Shown in pieces: positions 15,019 through 18,355 of a stretch of 18,355 nucleotides of DNA. Position 1 is the first letter of the stretch. Every line of letters begins with the position of its first letter. The position numbers were made by a program, and so were the translations under genes. The DNA comes from RGIG2206 sp045648425 (GTDB lineage: Bacteria > Bacillota > Clostridia > Oscillospirales > Acutalibacteraceae), in the NCBI GenBank assembly GCA_045648425.1, contig JAZRNV010000041.1:1-18355 (forward strand), read 5' to 3'. The notes under the pieces are model-generated. The model searched no databases. It worked only from the letters and a program-made list of their open reading frames with translations, and was not told where the DNA came from.

Positions 15019-15798
15019 TTATTTATTTATTAATGATCTTCCTTCCCATTCAGGGTCAACTGCAATACCCATAACATCGGCAATTGTGGGCGCAATATCC
15101 AAAAGAGAAGCATTTTCAATAATTTGACCGGGCACAAAATCAGAGCCGCAAATAAAGAGTGGAATTATCATATCTTCGGGTAAATCTGTTCCGTGTGTGC
15201 GATCATGGCCGCCATGGTCTGCCATAATTATAACGGTGTATTCATCACCGAATTTATCTATCATTCGATTGGCGTTGTTTACACCAATTGCAATTCTGTT
15301 CAAATATTCTTTGCTCATCCAGCCGTTGTCATGGCCGCCTTTTTCATCAGTCTCAACCAAATATAGAAAAACAAAATCCGGCTTGTGGCGCTCAATCAGT
15401 CTTTCTGCTTCATCGGTCAAAATTGTGTCTGAACTTTCTTCTTTATAAGCATTAATATAAGTAGAAAACTTCAAAGAGCCGGGTGATGCAATATCTCTAA
15501 TAGGTTCCCACCCATAAAACATTGCGCTTTCACCGCCAAACGCCTTAATTTTCTCAAATATTCCGTCAATCGGTCTGACTTGAGGCGTATACGTATTAGA
15601 AAGAATGCCGTGACGCTGAGGGGTAACCGAATGAGACATAGAAAAATGGCACGGAAATGTAACCGACGGATTAACCGATCGCGCATTATATGTGTACGAA
15701 CAAATTTTTTCAAGTTTTTCAAGATGCTTGCTGCCACACTGTTTAAGTCCATCAGCCCTCATGCCGTCAATAGAAATCAAAATCACCTTTTTATTCAT
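15019..15798 (-). CDS. Alkaline-phosphatase-superfamily phosphodiesterase (type I PDE / nucleotide pyrophosphatase)
   Basis: A 259-residue protein, compact for the family. The expected metal and catalytic residues are present: D11 in SIDGMR, the nucleophile T47 in NPSVTFPCH, D151 and H156 in ETDEKGGHDNG, D194-H195 and H198 in MADHGGHD, with H202 after. Members hydrolyse phosphodiester or phosphomonoester bonds of nucleotides or lipid head groups with two zinc ions. No signal peptide or membrane segment, so cytoplasmic; the substrate cannot be read from sequence. GGAG lies 8 bases before the ATG. It has its own promoter (15816-15843) and terminator (14976-15009), so it is a single-gene unit and probably unrelated to the operon downstream. 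Confidence 0.92.
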   Translation of the reverse strand: MNKKVILISIDGMRADGLKQCGSKHLEKLEKICSYTYNARSVNPSVTFPCHFSMSHSVTPQRHGILSNTYTPQVRPIDGIFEKIKAFGGESAMFYGWEPIRDIASPGSLKFSTYINAYKEESSDTILTDEAERLIERHKPDFVFLYLVETDEKGGHDNGWMSKEYLNRIAIGVNNANRMIDKFGDEYTVIIMADHGGHDRTHGTDLPEDMIIPLFICGSDFVPGQIIENASLLDIAPTIADVMGIAVDPEWEGRSLINK

Positions 15799-15815
15799 AG
15801 TTAAATCTCCGTCCT

Positions 15816-15843
15816 ATAATACTATAAACACCCTCCGTGTCAA
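15816..15843 (-). promoter_or_regulatory. Promoter of the phosphodiesterase gene
   Basis: TTGACA (15843-15838) and TATTAT (15821-15816) on the minus strand, 16-base spacer. Start site near 15809, giving a very short leader that just holds the GGAG ribosome binding site. Confidence 0.7.
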
Positions 15844-15864
15844 AAAATGCACAAAGGGTGTTTA
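15825..15864 (-). terminator. Hairpin after the Cys-rich miniprotein gene (weak terminator)
   Basis: TAAACACCCT (15825-15834) and AGGGTGTTTA (15855-15864) are perfect 10-bp arms with a 20-base loop that can add a small GTG/CAC inner stem. It starts 5 bases after the stop codon of the 49-residue gene. There is no long U-run after it, so termination may be partial. The hairpin DNA also holds the -35 and most of the spacer of the next promoter. Confidence 0.55.
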
Positions 15865-15868
15865 CAAA

Positions 15869-16018
15869 TTACTTGTTCTCTAATTTTTTGTTTGCTTCTT
15901 CTTCAGAAATCTCCTTCATGGTTTCACCGCAACATTTAATGCCGCAATTTTCGCAAGTGCAATCAATCAAAACTTTAACCAGAGCACCGCACTTTTCACA
16001 AATTACATATTTATTCAT
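15869..16018 (-). CDS. 49-residue desulforedoxin-like Cys-rich protein
   Basis: The protein begins MNKYVICEKCGALVKVLID; Cys are at C7-x2-C10 (CEKC), C20 and C22, C25 (CTCENC) and an adjacent pair C29-C30 (CCGETMKEI). CxxCG plus VKVL and CCGExM match desulforedoxin and the N-terminal domain of desulfoferrodoxin, which bind one iron through four Cys. Here an extra CxC-x2-C group is inserted between the two halves, so a second metal site or a different metal is possible. The rest is an acidic/basic tail ending LENK. Its AAGGAGG overlaps the csoR-family stop codon, 7 bases before the ATG, so translation is coupled to the repressor. The function in this pair is likely metal binding or redox. Confidence 0.8.
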   Translation of the reverse strand: MNKYVICEKCGALVKVLIDCTCENCGIKCCGETMKEISEEEANKKLENK

Positions 16019-16030
16019 ACTTACACCTCC

Positions 16031-16333
16031 TTATTTATTAAATCTTTTAAACAAACTTATTAGTTCGTCAACCGTATCTAATTCACCGTTCTCTAAATCT
16101 CTTGCTACACAAGTGTAAAGATGGTTTTCCAAAATATAAGAAGACAAGCTTTTAACCGAATTTTCAACGGCACTCAGTTGAATCAGCACATCATTACAAT
16201 ATGCATCATCCTCAATCATATTCTTAATGCCGTTGATTTGTCCGCTTATTCTGTTTAGTCTGCTTATAACACGTTTTTTCTCTTCTAAACTGCGTTTTGT
16301 TTTTTTATTACAACAATTACTCTCCATATTCAT
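16031..16333 (-). CDS. csoR: CsoR/FrmR-family (DUF156) metal-responsive repressor, Cu(I)-type
   Basis: A 100-residue all-helical protein with RLNRISGQINGIKNMI typical of the family. The Cu(I) ligand set of CsoR is present with exact spacing: C46 (AYCNDVL), H71 and C75 (ENHLYTC), 25 and 4 residues apart, and Y45 before the first Cys as in Mycobacterium CsoR. This set argues for copper rather than formaldehyde (FrmR) or a sulfur signal, though CstR-like persulfide sensing cannot be excluded. In this family, ligand binding releases DNA. The N-terminus adds CC (7-8). It should repress its own promoter through the palindrome at 16356-16365. No copper ATPase or chaperone is in the window. The start is uncertain: ATGs at 16333 and 16327 both lie only a few bases from the predicted transcript start and have no Shine-Dalgarno. 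Confidence 0.9.
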   Translation of the reverse strand: MNMESNCCNKKTKRSLEEKKRVISRLNRISGQINGIKNMIEDDAYCNDVLIQLSAVENSVKSLSSYILENHLYTCVARDLENGELDTVDELISLFKRFNK

Positions 16334-16344
16334 CCCACAAATAT

Positions 16345-16374
16345 AATATATAACCTACCCGGGTATATTGTCAA
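16345..16374 (-). promoter_or_regulatory. Promoter and operator of the csoR-family gene
   Basis: TTGACA (16374-16369) and TATATT (16350-16345) on the minus strand, 18-base spacer (17 if ATATAT is used). The spacer holds the perfect palindrome TACCCGGGTA (16356-16365), inside ATACCCGGGTAG, the arm order (ATACCC then GGGTA) known for CsoR operators. A further C-run, ATACCCCCC on the minus strand, lies just upstream of the -35 (16384-16376). Autoregulation is the likely meaning. Confidence 0.8.
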
Positions 16375-16392
16375 TGGGGGGTATTTTAATTA

Positions 16393-17403
16393 TCACAATT
16401 TTTTAATTTCTTTAACAAGATTATTATAATAATAGGTAAATCCGCTATCATTGGGATGTAAGCGTAAATCTGCAAATAAATCTTCGATAAACGGAACAAA
16501 TTCAAATCCGCAAACGGTTGACATCTGCTCATATCTGCAAACTTGATTTTTTATAATCTCCTCAATCTTTTTAAAATCACCAAATTGCCTGGGTTCATTC
16601 AAATCCTTACGCCATATAGGCGTAATAACTATAATTTTAGACCTTGGATAACTTTTATTTAAGTTACAGAAAAATGCTTCACAGTTTTGTGTGAACTCTT
16701 CCATTGAGCACAGATACCAATCGTTTGTACCATATGCGACAGTTATATAATCAGGTTCAAAGCTCTCTTTTGTAGCAGCCAGCTCAGGAAAGAAAATTTC
16801 TCCTCCTATTGCCTTATTAAACTCCTCTGCATCAAGCATCTTTGCCAGCTGAGTTGTATACTTGTTAGCAGGATTCAGTGCGTCATAACCCTGAGATATC
16901 GAATCGCCAAAGCAGATAAGCTTTTTTGCTGGTTTTACCGCCTCAAAAAAGCAGCCATCATCAAGTTCAAATTCTTTTAAAACCACGCAGACAGACCATG
17001 GAAAATAAACGCATATCTCTTTTTCACCTGCACCAAGATCAAACCTCTTAGAAAACTCTCCCAAAGGATAAACGGTTTTTGTATAATCGCGAAGCAGTTT
17101 TACATCAGAATAGTTATTTAACGAATCTGACAATTCCCCATTAATAAATACATCAAAAGAAAAATAAGTTCGTGAACTTCCCTTAGCTACATCTGCCTTA
17201 AAAAACAATGATTGACTGTTAGTACGGAAACGAATTTTTACACCAGACGCAGAAAACGTTTTAATATAAAAATCGTCCCTACGCTTTTTATACAGTTCTT
17301 CTTGTTGCTCTGTGAAACGATAAAAGTGGATCCCGTCTTTCTTCTCTTCAATTCTAACAGCCCCAAGAGTAACAGCTTTAATCTGTGATATGCTCAATTT
17401 CAA
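16393..17403 (-). CDS. SGNH/GDSL-family esterase with N-terminal beta-sandwich
   Basis: A 336-residue protein. Residues about 1-155 look like a beta-rich domain, as in CE2-type carbohydrate esterases. The SGNH hydrolase follows: block I CFGDSIS (nucleophile S168), block II glycine in NKAIGGE (G200), block III GTND (N227), block V DLRLHP (D312 and H316). All catalytic residues are present, so an active O-deacylase is expected, perhaps acting on acetylated sugars. There is no signal peptide, so the enzyme would be cytoplasmic. The start is TTG at 17403: AGGTGG stands 8 bases before it and no ATG in frame is near. A possible extended -10 (TGATATACT) lies just upstream (about 17430), but the -35 is weak, so read-through from the preceding gene is also possible. 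Confidence 0.9.
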   Translation of the reverse strand: MKLSISQIKAVTLGAVRIEEKKDGIHFYRFTEQQEELYKKRRDDFYIKTFSASGVKIRFRTNSQSLFFKADVAKGSSRTYFSFDVFINGELSDSLNNYSDVKLLRDYTKTVYPLGEFSKRFDLGAGEKEICVYFPWSVCVVLKEFELDDGCFFEAVKPAKKLICFGDSISQGYDALNPANKYTTQLAKMLDAEEFNKAIGGEIFFPELAATKESFEPDYITVAYGTNDWYLCSMEEFTQNCEAFFCNLNKSYPRSKIIVITPIWRKDLNEPRQFGDFKKIEEIIKNQVCRYEQMSTVCGFEFVPFIEDLFADLRLHPNDSGFTYYYNNLVKEIKKL

Positions 17404-17462
17404 TTATATAACCACCTATTGTTAAGTATATCAAATATAACCCGGAGAACGACTTTATTAGA

Positions 17463-18026
17463 TTATTCCCATCCGCATTCTTCTACAAGGAAATCTTCAA
17501 AGGAATCACTAATATAATCTAAATCAATATCATCAAAGAAAACAAAAGCAATTTCATTGGTTTTTTCAGAAAAGCCAATAAAAACAATTTGCTTTGGATA
17601 ATAAAGATTATATTCTTTTAAAGATAACATTTGAAACCGAAACCCATCAAAATTAAAAGATGCATCTTTTTCGATTGTTTCTTTACCATAATCTATAACT
17701 GTTTCTTGAAAAGAATAGTTATTCATAATAATATCTTTTTGACTATCGAATACATCTTTAGAATATGTAGCTTTTAAAATGTATGCATCTGATTGAAAAA
17801 TAAAATAATCTGTGTGTTGGTATTTGGCTTTCAACTCACCATACTCGCCCATTTCCTCAACAGAAGGAAGATATGTATAAGTTTTCTCAAGATTACTCCA
17901 CTCGTTTATATCATAACTAACTGTGCCTCTATCACTAAAAACGAAGTATGCTAACAATCCACAGAAGAGAATATACAACACTATAATTACAGCTATAATC
18001 ACCGAAATTATCTTGTTTTTACTCAT
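17463..18026 (-). CDS. Unknown one-TM membrane-anchored protein
   Basis: A 187-residue protein with one hydrophobic helix near the N-terminus (about residues 6-29) after a Lys/Asn start, then a soluble domain of about 155 residues rich in aromatic and acidic residues, probably outside the cell. No Cys-based lipobox and no motif I recognise. The start is ATG at 18026 rather than the GTG at 18029: AAGGCGG stands 7 bases before the ATG. It has its own promoter (18047-18075) and the next gene starts 59 bases after its stop. Confidence 0.75.
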   Translation of the reverse strand: MSKNKIISVIIAVIIVLYILFCGLLAYFVFSDRGTVSYDINEWSNLEKTYTYLPSVEEMGEYGELKAKYQHTDYFIFQSDAYILKATYSKDVFDSQKDIIMNNYSFQETVIDYGKETIEKDASFNFDGFRFQMLSLKEYNLYYPKQIVFIGFSEKTNEIAFVFFDDIDLDYISDSFEDFLVEECGWE

Positions 18027-18046
18027 CACATCACCGCCTTGGTTGT

Positions 18047-18075
18047 ATCATAGCACAAAACCGAATAAAAATCAA
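18047..18075 (-). promoter_or_regulatory. Promoter of the one-TM protein gene
   Basis: TTGATT (18075-18070) and TATGAT (18052-18047) on the minus strand with a 17-base spacer. The predicted start lies at the edge of the AAGGCGG ribosome binding site, so the leader is very short. The -35 overlaps the small palindrome at 18073-18087. Confidence 0.75.
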
Positions 18076-18146
18076 TGCGAAGCATTGTATATCATCAATT
18101 CCGCAAGCAATGGATAAAAAATCTCGTTCCGAAGAACGAGATTTTT
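18073..18146. repeat. Cluster of three small palindromes
   Basis: CAATGC-GAA-GCATTG (18073-18087), then a linker TATATCATCA, then an imperfect ATTCC-GCAA-GCAAT (about 18098-18111), then the 13-bp terminator stem (18117-18146). The first two have the look of a small intergenic hairpin element (short arms, GAA or GCAA loop, ATATCATCA linker). Within this window I see only this copy. Confidence 0.5.
18117..18146 (-). terminator. Bidirectional rho-independent terminator
   Basis: AAAAATCTCGTTC (18117-18129), loop CGAA, GAACGAGATTTTT (18134-18146): a perfect 13-bp stem with A-runs and T-runs on both sides. It lies about 50 bases after the stop of the partial gene at the right edge and ends that transcript on the minus strand. 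Confidence 0.9.
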
Positions 18147-18199
18147 GGGGTAGTTTGAACTTAATGACACGAATAAAATATGCCTAAAAGCCGAGAATT

Positions 18200-18355
18200 T
18201 TACATTAAATTTAACCAAGCAATGCCGAAAACTACAAATATAATAATAAATACGGCTAATAAAACAAAGGATATGATTTTCATCGCCTTGTTTGATGAAA
18301 TCTTGGAAGATACAGCAGAACTTACAATACCGGGCAAAGCAGTAACACAATAAAA
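18200..18355 (-). CDS. C-terminal fragment of a membrane protein (cut by window edge)
   Basis: The reading frame enters at 18355 and ends at a TAA (18202-18200), giving 51 residues. It holds a short hydrophobic segment (CVTALPGIVSSAV) and a strong transmembrane helix (MKIISFVLLAVFIIIFVVF) that ends WLNLM. The pattern of hydrophobic residues is far better than in the overlapping minus-strand frame with ATG at 18350. The gene start is outside the window and the family cannot be told. Confidence 0.65.
   Translation of the reverse strand, partial: FYCVTALPGIVSSAVSSKISSNKAMKIISFVLLAVFIIIFVVFGIAWLNLM

Noticed and set aside
18072..18350. Minus-strand open frame of 92 codons starting with MCYCFARYC
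   Set aside because: It runs through the terminator and promoter at 18047-18146, and an overlapping frame gives a far better membrane protein C-terminus that stops at 18200.

Overview
The window is AT-rich DNA with strong AGGAGG-type ribosome binding sites and sigma-A-like promoters (TTGACA / TATAAT). Together with a CsoR-type repressor and a desulforedoxin-like miniprotein, this suggests a Gram-positive Clostridia-type (Firmicutes) genome, probably an anaerobe; that assignment is inference from style and content. Every gene I accept is on the minus strand, so transcription runs from high to low coordinates.

Right end (18355 to 16393): the C-terminus of a membrane protein cut by the window edge, a strong bidirectional terminator within a cluster of small palindromes, a one-TM protein of unknown function with a clear promoter, and an SGNH/GDSL esterase with a TTG start. 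Next is a two-gene metal-response unit (16333 to 15869): a CsoR-family Cu(I)-type repressor, whose promoter carries a perfect TACCCGGGTA palindrome in its spacer, and a 49-residue Cys-rich protein resembling desulforedoxin. An alkaline-phosphatase-superfamily phosphodiesterase (15798 to 15019) follows with its own promoter and a clean intrinsic terminator.

Core (14941 to 252): one consensus promoter flanked by two palindromes appears to drive six tightly spaced genes: (1) a secreted and membrane-anchored VWA protein with an intact MIDAS; (2) a 1226-residue tubulin/FtsZ-like GTPase; (3) a 680-residue protein with a two-helix membrane hairpin; (4) a 1464-residue polytopic membrane protein ending in a cationic amphipathic stretch, an acidic Pro/Ala linker, a LIM-like zinc knuckle and an HExxH peptidase module; (5) an 86-residue membrane-anchored zinc-knuckle protein; (6) a membrane protein with two TrkA-N/RCK-like Rossmann domains and a C-terminal RyR domain. 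A terminator closes the operon at 135-173. The set looks like a membrane-associated machine: an extracellular adhesion or sensing module (VWA), a cytoskeletal GTPase scaffold, membrane platform proteins, a protease effector and a ligand-sensing RyR/Rossmann subunit. FtsZ-like GTPases linked to VWA proteins have been proposed as membrane-remodelling systems (Makarova and Koonin 2010, recalled from memory). The DA1-like zincin and the RyR protein in the same operon are what make this locus unusual.

No tRNA, rRNA, CRISPR array, insertion sequence or plus-strand gene was convincing. No gene-free stretch exceeds 300 bases; the longest, at the left edge (1-251), holds the operon terminator, a weak hairpin and one doubtful partial reading frame.
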